This document shows positions 38,023 through 46,181 of a stretch of DNA of 64,000 nucleotides, one piece after another (within the stretch, counting starts at the first letter, position 1; every line of letters begins with the position of its first letter). The stretch lies in the NCBI RefSeq assembly GCF_051859125.1, contig NZ_JBHYGG010000024.1, forward strand, positions 16,083 through 80,082. The letters run 5' to 3'. Position numbers and translations under genes: made by a program. Origin of the DNA: Gemmata sp051859125. GTDB taxonomy: Bacteria; Planctomycetota; Planctomycetia; Gemmatales; Gemmataceae. Under the pieces are notes generated by a model that saw only the letters and a list, made by a program, of their open reading frames with translations, searched no databases and was not told the origin of the DNA.

Positions 38023-41000
38023 GTGGTCACGCTGCACTTGCCCGAACTCTCCTGGCAGATCCCCCGGGTACTCGAGAGTCCCATACGGCGGCTGCGCTGG
38101 CCGGCGGGAGAGGCGTCAGGAACGCTCACGCCTTACAGTTCCCGCTCGGTCACCGGTGAAACCTTTACCCCGGACGCCAACGAATCGTTCGGGCAACCGG
38201 TGCTGGTCGTCGGCAAGAGCACCGGCGCCGCCGGCCTGCCCCCGAACGTCCTGTTGAGTCCGGGTGGATTGCCGACGAGTAGCTTTGCTCCCGGCCTGCG
38301 GTGGCTTGCCCCCAAACTGGAACCATTCCCTGCCGATCTGGATGCCTGCGAGCAGTTGTGCGGGAGCATCACCGCCGCCTGGCAGGGCGCGTTCCAATTC
38401 AAAGCCGAGCGGCGAGTATCAGGGCAAGTTGTCGAACGGGGCCTCCGCCCACCCCAGGTCGGTGCACTTCACGCCGTTCTCGCCCACTGGACGGTCACGC
38501 ATGAACCCGCCACGGTCGTGATGCCGACGGGCACCGGGAAGACAGAGACGATGCTGGGGCTCCTTGTCGCGGAACGCCTCTGTCGGGTCCTTGTGTTGGT
38601 CCCGACCGATGCACTTCGCGACCAAATCGCCGCCAAGTTCTTGTCCCTCGGTGTGCTAAAGGCGGCAGGCGTGGTGTCAGGGGCGGCCCCCCTGCCCGTC
38701 GTCGGCGTGCTCCGCCGGAAGCCGAAGACGGTCGGGGAAGTCGATGAGTTCTTCCGGCGTTGCAACGTCGTGGTCACCACGGCGCAGATCGCCGGGCAGT
38801 GTGTCGAGCCGGTGAGCAAGAGAATCGCGGAATTGTCCACCCACCTCATCGTTGACGAGGCGCACCACGTCCCGGCGGTGACCTGGCGACGTGTAAGGAC
38901 TTCGTTCGCCGGGAAGCCGGTACTTCAGTTCACGGCGACCCCGTACCGGGGCGACGGCAAACTCGTCGACGGCCGCGTGATCTACAACTACCCATTACGC
39001 AAGGCACAGGCGGAAGGGTATTTCCGGACGATCCGGTTCCTGCCCGTGGAGGAGTTCATCGAGGAGCGGGCCGACGAGCGGATCGCCGTAGCCGCCCTGA
39101 AGCAACTCGGAGCCGACCGGGCCGCAGGGCACGATCACCTTCTGATGGCTCGCTGCGCGACGATCAAGCGTGCAGCGGCAGTGCTGGACATCTACCAGCG
39201 GCTCGCTGCTGAGTTTAATCCCGTCCTGGCCCACAGTGAACTACCCGGTACGGAGAAGCGGCAGGCAGTCAGCGCACTCCGAACGCGAACGTCCCGGGTC
39301 GTGGTCTGCGTGGACATGTTCGGCGAGGGATTCGACCTGCCCGAACTGAAGATCGCGGCGATGCACGACATTCACAAGAGCCTGGCCGTGACGCTTCAGT
39401 TCACCGGCCGGTTCACCCGTACGCAGGCCAACGTCGGTGACGCGACAATCGTAGCAAACACCGCCAACCCGGAGGTAGACGAAGCCCTCCAGTCGCTTTA
39501 CGGGGAAGATCCCGACTGGAACCTGCTGCTGCGAGACCTGACCGAGGAGGCGTCGGGCGTGCACACAGGGCGCTCGACTTTCCTAGAAGGGTTCACGGAG
39601 CTGCCCGAACGCGTCTCACTCCAGAACATTTACCCCAAGATGAGCACGGTGGTTTTTGAGACCCAGTGCGCGGCGTGGCATCCCGAACGAGTCGAGTCGG
39701 TGCTCAAGACGATCTACGACAAGCCGGCGCTAAACCCGAAGCACCAGGTCTTGGTCCTCGTGACGAAGGAGACACAGCCCGTCGAATGGGGCGACATTCG
39801 CGCGATCAGCAACGTGGTCTACGACCTCTACATCCTGCACTGGGACAAGGCGGCGGGACTGCTCTACATCCACAGCTCGGACAAGGGAACGGTCCACGAG
39901 GACCTGGCCCAGGCGGTCTGCGGCGCCGACGCCAAATTGATCCGCGGCGAGCAGGTGTTCCGGTCGCTTTCTGGAGTGAACCGGCTGATTCTCTCGAACC
40001 TCGGTCTCGGCCACTCACTGAGCCGTGCCGTGCGGTTTACCATGCACGTCGGGGCCGACATCCGCCAGGGCTGGACGGAAGCCCAGGCACAGAACAAGTA
40101 CAAGACGAACGTCTTCGGGCGGGGATTCACCGGCGGAGAAAAGGTGACGGTCGGCTGCTCGATCAAGGGCCGGCTCTGGTCGTTCCACGCCGCGGAGGAC
40201 GTGGCCGAGTGGGTGGGGTGGTGTCACGAGATCGGGAGCAAGCTGCAGGACCGGAGCGTCGCGGTCACGGACGTCCTTAAAGGGGTGATGATCCCCGACT
40301 CGGTCACTGACCGTCCGGCCAAGGTGCCGCTGGCGATCGAGTGGTCGGAACACCTGCTCAACCGGAGCGAAGACGGCGTGACCCTCGAACTTGCTGGGGT
40401 CCAGGCTCCCTTCTACGAGGTCGGTTTGGAGGTGAGCGATTTTTCGGAAAGCGGCCCGATCCGCTTCCGGGTGACCTCGGGTCGGTGGCCGTCACCTGCC
40501 GAGTTCGAGATCCGGTTCAGCAAAGACCGCGTGGACTGCGTGCCGACGGCGGTGGGCGACCCCGCCGTCCTCATCGGCAAGCGCCGTTGGGCGCTCTCGA
40601 AGTACCTGCAAGAAGAACCGCCGGTCATCCGCTTCCACGACGGCTCGTTCCTGATCTACAACGACCTGTTCGAGGCGCCGGCCGGCGGACGCCGTGCCTA
40701 CGACCCGGCGCAGATCGTCCCCTGGGTCTGGACGGGAGTGGATCTCACCAAGGAGTCGCAGACGCAAGCCAAGCTTCCCGACTCGATTCAGAGGCGGGTG
40801 ATCGAGACCGTATTGGCGGAAACCGCCGGAGGCCCCTTCGATGTCGTGTTCGACGACGACGCGGCCGGCGAGGCTGCCGATGTCGTGGCCTTACGCCTCG
40901 AAGTCGACCGGCTCCTGGTGAGGCTCTACCACTGCAAGTTCTCCAAGGAGCCGACCGCCGGGAAGCGGGTCAAGGACCTCTACGAGGTCTGCGGCCAGGC

Positions 41001-41298
41001 GCAGCGTTGCATTTACTGGAAGGGGCAGCCCGACGCCCTGCTCGACCACCTCCAGAGCCGCGAAGCCTCTCGTCTCAGGAAGGGAGGCGTTTCGCGGTTC
41101 GAGCGTGGCGATAGCCGGCAGTTGAACGTCATTAGGAAGAAGCTGCGGATGCTGGAGACCGTGTTCGAGGTCTACGTCGTCCAGCCCGGCTTAGCGGTCA
41201 GTCAGGTCGAGGAGAGTCAGCTCGAACTCCTCGCCGTCACGGAGCTGTACCTGTTGGAGACTTGGGGGGCGAAGTTCATCGTCATCGCGAGCAACTGA
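38023..41298 (+). CDS. SF2 DEAH-box helicase with putative C-terminal nuclease domain
   Basis: 1091 residues. The helicase core has motif I PTGTGKT (168-174), motif II DEAH (278-281) in LIVDEAHHVPA, motif III-type TATPYRGD (304-311) and motif VI-type LQFTGRFTRTQ. After a long middle region, the C-terminal 170 residues contain GPFDVVFDDDAAGEAADVV followed by VRLYHCKFS, which fits a D...[x]xK nuclease-type core (inference), then DLYEVCGQAQRCIYW. Standalone helicase-nuclease fusions of this size are typical of anti-phage defence genes. GTG start at 38023 with GGAG eight bases upstream. It is bracketed by copies of the boundary element (37872, 41529) and has no obvious operon partner. Confidence 0.85.
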   Translation: MVTLHLPELSWQIPRVLESPIRRLRWPAGEASGTLTPYSSRSVTGETFTPDANESFGQPVLVVGKSTGAAGLPPNVLLSPGGLPTSSFAPGLRWLAPKLEPFPADLDACEQLCGSITAAWQGAFQFKAERRVSGQVVERGLRPPQVGALHAVLAHWTVTHEPATVVMPTGTGKTETMLGLLVAERLCRVLVLVPTDALRDQIAAKFLSLGVLKAAGVVSGAAPLPVVGVLRRKPKTVGEVDEFFRRCNVVVTTAQIAGQCVEPVSKRIAELSTHLIVDEAHHVPAVTWRRVRTSFAGKPVLQFTATPYRGDGKLVDGRVIYNYPLRKAQAEGYFRTIRFLPVEEFIEERADERIAVAALKQLGADRAAGHDHLLMARCATIKRAAAVLDIYQRLAAEFNPVLAHSELPGTEKRQAVSALRTRTSRVVVCVDMFGEGFDLPELKIAAMHDIHKSLAVTLQFTGRFTRTQANVGDATIVANTANPEVDEALQSLYGEDPDWNLLLRDLTEEASGVHTGRSTFLEGFTELPERVSLQNIYPKMSTVVFETQCAAWHPERVESVLKTIYDKPALNPKHQVLVLVTKETQPVEWGDIRAISNVVYDLYILHWDKAAGLLYIHSSDKGTVHEDLAQAVCGADAKLIRGEQVFRSLSGVNRLILSNLGLGHSLSRAVRFTMHVGADIRQGWTEAQAQNKYKTNVFGRGFTGGEKVTVGCSIKGRLWSFHAAEDVAEWVGWCHEIGSKLQDRSVAVTDVLKGVMIPDSVTDRPAKVPLAIEWSEHLLNRSEDGVTLELAGVQAPFYEVGLEVSDFSESGPIRFRVTSGRWPSPAEFEIRFSKDRVDCVPTAVGDPAVLIGKRRWALSKYLQEEPPVIRFHDGSFLIYNDLFEAPAGGRRAYDPAQIVPWVWTGVDLTKESQTQAKLPDSIQRRVIETVLAETAGGPFDVVFDDDAAGEAADVVALRLEVDRLLVRLYHCKFSKEPTAGKRVKDLYEVCGQAQRCIYWKGQPDALLDHLQSREASRLRKGGVSRFERGDSRQLNVIRKKLRMLETVFEVYVVQPGLAVSQVEESQLELLAVTELYLLETWGAKFIVIASN

Positions 41299-41505
41299 CA
41301 CAGGAAGTCTGAATTGCCACACCCGGCATCCTGGAGGGCGTCTGCGAGGATCGGCGAGCGGGCGGGCGGCTCGGACGTGCTCTGGGAGATGACCCCGGTC
41401 GATGACGTGCGCCGGGTCGGCTTCGGACGTCAGGATACAAACCGAACCTCGCGCGGGATCGCCGATTGGGCACCATCCCGCGCGGTCAGTAGGGCGACTT
41501 CTCGG

Positions 41506-41546
41506 TCCCCGACGGTCCGCCGCTGTCCGGCTCAGAGATCTGAGCC
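41506..41546 (+). repeat. Palindromic boundary element, copy 3
   Basis: Leader TCCCCGACGGTC (41506-41517), 11 bases, then GGCTCAGA-GA-TCTGAGCC (41529-41546). The following CGATCGGCCGGGG and CCGTCGGTCCCCC are shared with copy 10 near 48007, so similarity extends about 50 bases past the dyad. Confidence 0.8.
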
Positions 41547-41610
41547 CGATCGGCCGGGGGCGTGGGCTCGCCCGTCGGTCCCCCCGCTGGACGAACCACG
41601 CGGATCGGGG

Positions 41611-41631
41611 TTGACGACATGCCAATTGGTT
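41611..41631 (+). repeat. Short dispersed repeat, copy 1 of 3
   Basis: GACGACATGCCAATTGGTT matches 45073-45091 and 59921-59939 with few differences. All three lie just beyond a boundary element, near the end of a module. Confidence 0.5.
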
Positions 41632-41661
41632 CGGCCTCTGCGGCGCCGGCCTGCGGCCGTG

Positions 41662-42039
41662 CTACCGCCGGCAGAGGATGAGCCACCTGGCTACCAGCAG
41701 CCAGCCGACGCACCCGAGGATACACGCGGTCAGCTCGCCAAGCCAGCGGGAGCCGACCCCAACGTCGCCCCACGAGTACCCTGACAGCCCCGACCACAGG
41801 GCCCACCCGAGCCCGCCGCCCAGTGCGACCACGGCCGCGACCAGCCCTACCAGAGAGAGCGTCTTCGGCGTGCGGAGTCGGTTCAGGGCGAGGACCACGA
41901 GCCAGCCAACGATCGCGGTCGCGCCGATGGCGTTCCAGAACTGGTAGTACCGGCACCGCTGCTCCCGCAGTTCGGGGAGCACTTCGTAGGAGATCGCCAG
42001 GAGTGCCGTCGACCACGGCTCGCCTATCGTCTCGGCCAT
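41662..42039 (-). CDS. Small three-helix membrane protein
   Basis: 125 residues, not recognised. Three hydrophobic helices are visible (WNAIGATAIVGWLVVLAL; LSLVGLVAAVVALGGGLGWAL; ACILGCVGWLLVARWLIL). The ATG at 42039 begins only three bases after the stop of an IS3-type transposase remnant on the same strand, so its promoter may come from that remnant. The function is unknown; a small membrane protein of an accessory module fits. Confidence 0.55.
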   Translation of the reverse strand: MAETIGEPWSTALLAISYEVLPELREQRCRYYQFWNAIGATAIVGWLVVLALNRLRTPKTLSLVGLVAAVVALGGGLGWALWSGLSGYSWGDVGVGSRWLGELTACILGCVGWLLVARWLILCRR

Positions 42040-42042
42040 ACT

Positions 42043-42237
42043 CTACCCCACGATCATTTGGCTGAACAGGTCCTCGACCACCGCCAGGTGCAGCCACCCC
42101 TCGCGCGTCGGAACGTAGGTGATGTCGGCGCACCAGCGCGCGTTCGGTTGCTCCGGGTCGAACCGCCCATCCAACACGTTCTCGGCCACCGGCATCGAAT
42201 GGTTGGAGTCGGTCGGGGGGCGAGAGGGTCGCTCAGA
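42043..42237 (-). pseudogene. IS3-family transposase (OrfB, rve) remnant
   Basis: On the minus strand the frame reads DSNHSMPVAENVLDGRFDPE and then ADITYVPTREGWLHLAVVEDLFSQMIVG before a TAG. This is the start of the IS3-group integrase core: TDSNH..PVA.N.L..F, then the first catalytic Asp in ADITY. About 65 codons are present; the rest of the transposase on both sides is missing. It shows that an IS3 element was once here. Confidence 0.75.
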
Positions 42238-42518
42238 CGTCCAAGAGATGTTGGTCTGGGGCTGACTTAGGAGAGGGCTTCCGGCCAATACCCTTTCCGG
42301 CAGCGCAGGCAGAGGAGAGTTGGAATACCGGGGGATACCAGTTGGGACCCCGAGGCGCGGGGCCGCATCCTCCACGCGTCAGTGGCCTTGGTGGGCAAGC
42401 CAACTGCACCGGTGGCCCCCACCGCGGGTTGCGCGGATCAGGGGGGTGGGGTATTATCGGGGCGCTCGCGCTGGCGAAGGCAGTTGCGGTGCGTGTGCGT
42501 TCCAACCGATGACAGCCA

Positions 42519-42536
42519 GGCTCAGAGCTCTGGGCC
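42519..42536 (+). repeat. Palindromic boundary element, copy 4
   Basis: GGCTCAGA-GC-TCTGGGCC, the dyad with one G-U pair, 16 bases before the GTG start of the HNH gene. The leader TCTCCGACGGTC is not preserved here. Confidence 0.55.
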
Positions 42537-42552
42537 CAAGGGAGGGTGCGTT

Positions 42553-43071
42553 GTGGAAGTCATGTCGATGTGGGCTGGGGTCCCCGAATTCCCGCACTAC
42601 CGGGTGAGTCGCGTCGGGGGGGTGCATAGCCACGCCCGAAAGGGGTGGCGTCCGCTGCACCCTAGCATCGACTCAGCGGGCTACGCGTCCGTGGAACTGT
42701 ACCGCGCCGGCAAGCGTCGGCGCGTGAACGTCCACCGGCTGATCCTGGAGGCGTTCGTCGGTCCTTGCCCGCTGGGCATGGAGACGCGGCACCTGGACGG
42801 CGACCGCCTCAACAACCGCCTCGACAACCTCGCCTGGGGGACGCCGGCCGAGAACGCGGCCGACCGGATCCGGCACGGGACCGTACTCTGGGGCACCCGC
42901 TGCTCGTCCGCCAAGCTGACGGAAGCCCAGGTACGCGAGATCCTGCACCTGTACCGGACGACCTGCCCCGACCGCCCCGCGCTGGCCGCGCGGTTCGGTG
43001 TCTCGTGGTCAACGGTCAACCGCATTGTCACCGGGGCGACCTGGGGCCGCGCCCTCGCCCTGGCCGCGTGA
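42553..43071 (+). CDS. HNH endonuclease with NUMOD4-like N-terminus and C-terminal HTH
   Basis: 172 residues. The N-terminus WAGVPEFPHYRVSRVGGVHS matches the NUMOD4 DNA-binding motif of homing-type endonucleases. The HNH core reads VNVHRLILEAFVGPCPLG, then ETRHLDGDRLNNRLDNLAWG. The C-terminal REILHLYRTTCPDRPALAARFGVSWSTVNRI is a helix-turn-helix. The expected activity is nicking or cutting of DNA by a free-standing homing-type enzyme. GTG at 42553 has GGAGG seven bases upstream; ATG 42562 is possible. Its 3' end is duplicated near 47470 and, as a truncated copy, at 54318-54490. Confidence 0.82.
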   Translation: MEVMSMWAGVPEFPHYRVSRVGGVHSHARKGWRPLHPSIDSAGYASVELYRAGKRRRVNVHRLILEAFVGPCPLGMETRHLDGDRLNNRLDNLAWGTPAENAADRIRHGTVLWGTRCSSAKLTEAQVREILHLYRTTCPDRPALAARFGVSWSTVNRIVTGATWGRALALAA

Positions 43072-43081
43072 GACACCCTGC

Positions 43082-43330
43082 CCGGCGCGGCGCGCCCTCG
43101 TTGGGCGAGTGTAGGACGGCGGTCGCGACGGGCGGGGCTCTCTTCTCTCCGACGGTCAACGCCGCGCTAAGATCTCTGAGCGGCGTTGGGGGGAACCGGA
43201 TCACGCCTTCCCCAACACCAGATCGGCGACCCAGCACCCGCGGACGTGCGGGCCGGGGCCGCGGCAATGGTCGAGGATGTCGTCGTTATCGCAACCCGCA
43301 TCCTGGAGCGCGTCCGCGAGAATCGGCATC
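43082..43330. repeat. Composite repeat A, copy 1
   Basis: Sequence from the HNH 3' flank (CCTCGTTGGGCGAG, GACGGGCGGGGCTCTCTTC), across the boundary element, to the 3' end of the paralogue gene is repeated at about 47478-47710 and, in part, 54090-54293. The joints in each copy are at or near the element. Confidence 0.7.
43146..43187 (+). repeat. Palindromic boundary element, copy 5
   Basis: Leader TCTCCGACGGTC (43146-43157), then a hairpin AACGCCGC.GCTAAGA / TCTGAGC.GGCGTT spanning 43158-43187 with one bulge. On the minus strand it lies 13 bases after the stop of the paralogue gene, and on the plus strand 74 bases after the HNH stop. Confidence 0.75.
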
Positions 43331-43890
43331 ACACTGAAATCGCGCGAGTCGTACATCTGCTGCGCGATGGCGACGACGGTTGACGTTCGCCACTCTGCGA
43401 AGAACGAGACTGTGCGAAAAGGCAATGGCCCTACGGCGCAGCGAGTAATCGCAGCGAGGATCAACCGCTCAGCATCACGTGCGGCAAACCATGCCGCTTT
43501 CGTCTCCGATTCCCATCCATCCCCAACGGCGTAAGAAGCTACGTCGTTTGCAGTCCCGCTGACCAAGAACCCAAGGTGCAACGGCAAGTCTCGCTGGAAG
43601 GCGAGTAAGTGGCCTGAATTGCGACCAATATCAATGCCAGCATCATCAAACTCCTGTGGAGTGGCAAGTCCGTCAACGTATCGCTCCACAACATCGAGTT
43701 TCCAGAGGTTGATGGGTTTGGTCATGGCAATCGGATTGCGGCGAAAGCAAGCACAGGCGATCAATCGCAATTTTCGGTCGCTAACTTTGTTCCGTAGATA
43801 CTCCAGCATCAACTCGGGAAGACGCTCGTGAATGAAACTATTCTCACTCCACATTGCAATGCACTCTGTCAATTGTGTCTCGCTGCTCAT
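43201..43890 (-). CDS. Gemmata-type paralogous protein (DRKLRL...ADALQDAGC...DILxHCRGPGPHVRGCW family)
   Basis: 229 residues. It begins PELMLEYLRNKVSDRKLRLIACACFRR, has ERYVDGLATPQEFD, and ends MPILADALQDAGCDNDDILDHCRGPGPHVRGCWVADLVLGKA. I recall this architecture as a large family found almost only in Gemmata relatives; its function is unknown. The upstream part is visibly less GC-rich than neighbours. Start chosen at ATG 43890; a GTG 11 codons earlier is possible. Its 3' end recurs in at least four broken copies in this region (47604, 54174, about 61501 and 63467). Confidence 0.7.
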   Translation of the reverse strand: MSSETQLTECIAMWSENSFIHERLPELMLEYLRNKVSDRKLRLIACACFRRNPIAMTKPINLWKLDVVERYVDGLATPQEFDDAGIDIGRNSGHLLAFQRDLPLHLGFLVSGTANDVASYAVGDGWESETKAAWFAARDAERLILAAITRCAVGPLPFRTVSFFAEWRTSTVVAIAQQMYDSRDFSVMPILADALQDAGCDNDDILDHCRGPGPHVRGCWVADLVLGKA

Positions 43891-43983
43891 TTGACGGTGA
43901 TCGCATTGCGAATGCAAGGCCACTGCACCTTCAGCAGCCGTTCAAGCAGGGCGAGACCGAACCCGGAAGGTCGTCCGGCTCGC

Positions 43984-44001
43984 GGCTCAGAGAATCTTAG
44001 C
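43984..44001 (+). repeat. Palindromic boundary element, degenerate copy 6
   Basis: GGCTCAGA-GAA-TCTTAGC, followed 30 bases later by TTCTGAGCCGAACCTCG, which is also the flank of copy 8 (47447-47460). It lies between the paralogue gene and the next gene. Confidence 0.45.
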
Positions 44002-44205
44002 TGTGCGTCGGCAATGCCGTCCTGTGCGGTTTCTGAGCCGAACCTCGTTGCGATCGCTGGTGTCCGTGGGTGTGCCTGGTGGCACCGACGGAAGCGTCTG
44101 CCCTGGATTCGCTCGTTGCGAAAAAAAGGCCAGATCCGTGGTAGGGCAGGAACTCCGGCAAAACCGCAGTTGCTCGATGCGACTGAGGAGTTTACTCACA
44201 TGCAG

Positions 44206-44766
44206 TCACGCAAGGTTCACGTCGACGTGTCGTGGGGCCAACTGCGCCTCGTACTGCCGGCGGTCGAAGGTGAAAGGCCCCAGCCCGTACACCCACTCCG
44301 GGCGGTGGAACTGCCCGAAGTCCGACCACCGCACCACGTCCGGCCCGACCTCGATCCGCGCCTGGACGAACCAGCACTCGGAGATGCCGCAGGTGCAGCC
44401 CAGCACCATCGCCTTGCCGCGGCGCGGGTCGTCGGCGTCCAACACGAACCCCGGATCGGGCGGATCGCCGAGCCACTCGCGGGACGGGAGCAAGACCGAG
44501 CAGGCCGCGGGGTACAGGTACGCCCCCGGCGTGACAGGCCCGGAGAAGGTGTCCGGGTCAGGGGTCCGCTCGGCATTCTCGGCCCGTGCCCACGGCTCCT
44601 CGGCCGCCCGGACCAGTTCGAGGAGCGGCCGGTCGTTGATCCAGACCTCGGCCGGCTGGAACCCGCCGCCCTCCGGCCAGCGGACGACGGCCGCCGGATC
44701 GATCAGGACATCGAAGCGGTCCAACACATTCACCCCTCGGTGGCCTTCAACGCCGAAAGAATCCAT
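44206..44766 (-). CDS. Hypothetical protein with CxC...C motif
   Basis: 186 residues, not recognised. It reads as a soluble alpha/beta protein with normal amino-acid balance: FDVLIDPAAVVRWPEGGGFQPAEVWINDRPLLELV, GLVLDADDPRR-type loop, VLGCTCGISECWF (cysteines possibly metal-binding) and VVRWSDFGQFHRPEW. No signal or membrane helix. Start at ATG 44766 has only a weak ribosome site. It occupies its own interval between boundary elements 6 and 7, as an orphan accessory gene. Confidence 0.65.
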   Translation of the reverse strand: MDSFGVEGHRGVNVLDRFDVLIDPAAVVRWPEGGGFQPAEVWINDRPLLELVRAAEEPWARAENAERTPDPDTFSGPVTPGAYLYPAACSVLLPSREWLGDPPDPGFVLDADDPRRGKAMVLGCTCGISECWFVQARIEVGPDVVRWSDFGQFHRPEWVYGLGPFTFDRRQYEAQLAPRHVDVNLA

Positions 44767-44825
44767 GCAAGCCGTCGTGTGCGTTAGTGTGAAGTGTGGT
44801 CGCCCGTCACGTCCGGAAGTTTGCG

Positions 44826-44890
44826 ATGACCACGACATCATTCTGGCCCTCGACCCGGGGCGGCACAAGAGCGCCGCGTGCGCTGACCCG
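44826..44890 (+). pseudogene. IS110-type transposase 5' fragment
   Basis: The bases from ATGACCACG to CGGCACAAGAGC read, with one shift, as M-T...ILALDPGRHKS, the N-terminal start of IS110-group (DEDD) transposases. The same fragment recurs at 58564-58620 (TILAIDPGRHKR). Only about 20 codons are present, directly before boundary element 7. Confidence 0.5.
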
Positions 44891-44932
44891 CGGTCGCCAA
44901 GGCTCTCGTCCCCCGGCCGGGCAACACCTCGG

Positions 44933-44973
44933 TCTCCGACGGTCCGCCGCTGGCCGGCTCAGAGAGCTGAGCC
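44933..44973 (+). repeat. Palindromic boundary element, copy 7
   Basis: Leader TCTCCGACGGTC (44933-44944), preceded by GGGCAACACCTCGG as in copy 15; 11 bases; then GGCTCAG-AGAG-CTGAGCC (44956-44973). Confidence 0.78.
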
Positions 44974-45070
44974 CGACCGGGTGGTGCATGCGGAAGCTGA
45001 TGATGATCTGCTACGGGGCGCTCAAGAACCGTACCCCGTTCGACCCGCTCTGGGACTCACGAATCGCCAC

Positions 45071-45091
45071 TTGACAACACGCCACCTGGTT
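45071..45091 (+). repeat. Short dispersed repeat, copy 2 of 3
   Basis: GACAACACGCCACCTGGTT, six bases before the stop codon of the frameshifted gene at 45097-45679. Confidence 0.5.
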
Positions 45092-45096
45092 TGGCC

Positions 45097-45679
45097 CTAC
45101 TCGCCATCCGATGTCCGCGGCCGCATCCGCTCGGCCAGTTCCGCGAACGACCCGAGGAACTTCGCCGGTCGGGCCTCCCGCGGGACCGCCCCGGACAGCC
45201 CGAGGAGGAACTCGGCCAGCTCGGCGAAGGGAGTCCGCCGCGGGGACCACCGGTCCGCCACATGATACCGGCCGTCACGCGCGCCCTCGACCACGCACCG
45301 CCAGCCGTCCAGCCCGTCGGCGCGCTCGGAGCTGGGCATGTCCCAGAAGCTGGCCCGCTCGATCTGCTTGGTCAGTCGCTTGGCCTCGCCAGGGGTCAGC
45401 TCCCGCTCGGCCTCGGACGCCAGCCGACCCGGCTCGTACCCGCCTCGCCCGTTCGTGTGCTTGCGGACGAGCCGCCACCCGCCGGCGTTGGTGACCCGGA
45501 CGAGAGCCGGGCGGGTGAACGTCGGCAGGAACAGGAGCCGGTAGACTGGCGGCTGGTCGGGGGCCGGCGGGTACAGCGGCCGCTCCCTGCATCGCCAGCA
45601 GGTGCGAGACGTACCACCGATCATGGAGTGTGTGGAGGTCCGGCCGCTCGTCCAGCACACCCGGCGGGAGGTACTCCAT
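45097..45679 (-). pseudogene. Frameshifted hypothetical gene
   Basis: The N-terminal piece MEYLPPGVLDERPDLHTLHD and RWYVSHLLAMQ (start 45679) is in one frame. The longer C-terminal piece RERPLYPPAPDQPPVYRLLF to LAERMRPRTSDGE, ending at 45097, is in another. The switch is near 45590, where the minus strand reads GCGATGCAGGGAGCGG. Both pieces look like normal protein. A single-base indel has broken the gene, or the sequence has an error there. No family is recognised; the protein would be about 190 residues and soluble. Confidence 0.5.
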
Positions 45680-45742
45680 CCGCGACGCCTCTGTCGCCGG
45701 ACAACTAGGGAAGCTGGCCCCCGCCCAAAGGACCAATGACGC

Positions 45743-46123
45743 TCAACCGCGGGGGACAGCTTCCGCGCCTGATTCGGCCTGTCTCGCTTGCCACTCCCGA
45801 AGCCACATGGCCGCGCCCGTTGCATCGGCCGGCTCCTCCCCCATCGCGACACCCCGAATGATTGACAGGCACCGATCAACCGCGGTCGGGGGCGGCCGGC
45901 CTAAATCCAGTAACTGGTACGCGAGCCACCGATTTGCGGGCGACTCGTCCAGCAGTGGGAGCAACTGGGCTACAGCCTCAGGCCCGGCTTGGTAAGCCTC
46001 GGCCACGAGCGTTCGCATCTGATCCGACGCGCGGTTGTAGTGCCGGACCGACGCGGCTGAAACGAGGTCGATCGCGGTACAGGTGGCGGCGCACGCTCGA
46101 TACCGATCTAGCCGTGACACCAT
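45743..46123 (-). CDS. Hypothetical helical protein
   Basis: 126 residues, mostly helical: MVSRLDRYRACAATCTAIDL, LVAEAYQAGPEAVAQLLPLLDESPANRWLAYQLLDL, then CLSIIRGVAMGEE and a Trp/Arg/Gln-rich tail. The middle resembles a single ARM/HEAT-like helical pair, as in small accessory or immunity-type proteins, but no family is assigned. ATG 46123 has GGAGG seven bases upstream. The HAD-like gene lies 58 bases upstream on the same strand. Confidence 0.6.
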   Translation of the reverse strand: MVSRLDRYRACAATCTAIDLVSAASVRHYNRASDQMRTLVAEAYQAGPEAVAQLLPLLDESPANRWLAYQLLDLGRPPPTAVDRCLSIIRGVAMGEEPADATGAAMWLREWQARQAESGAEAVPRG

Positions 46124-46181
46124 CCAGTCGCCTCCGCTGCCGTACAGAAAGCTCAGCAGCCGCGGCCGCTGGCGCCAAGAG

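Larger units (their letters stand above)
41299..41661. other. Intergenic stretch with boundary element and remnants
   Basis: After the helicase stop, 41325-41352 in reverse reads as PILADALQDAGC-like codons, a scrap of the paralogue family at 43201-43890. The boundary element copy 3 and one copy of the GACAACATGCCACTTGGTT-like repeat (41611-41631) follow. Confidence 0.5.

Noticed and set aside
43891..43923. GTG start extending the paralogue-family gene by 11 codons
   Set aside because: No ribosome site is evident; the ATG at 43890 was kept, though neither start is strong.
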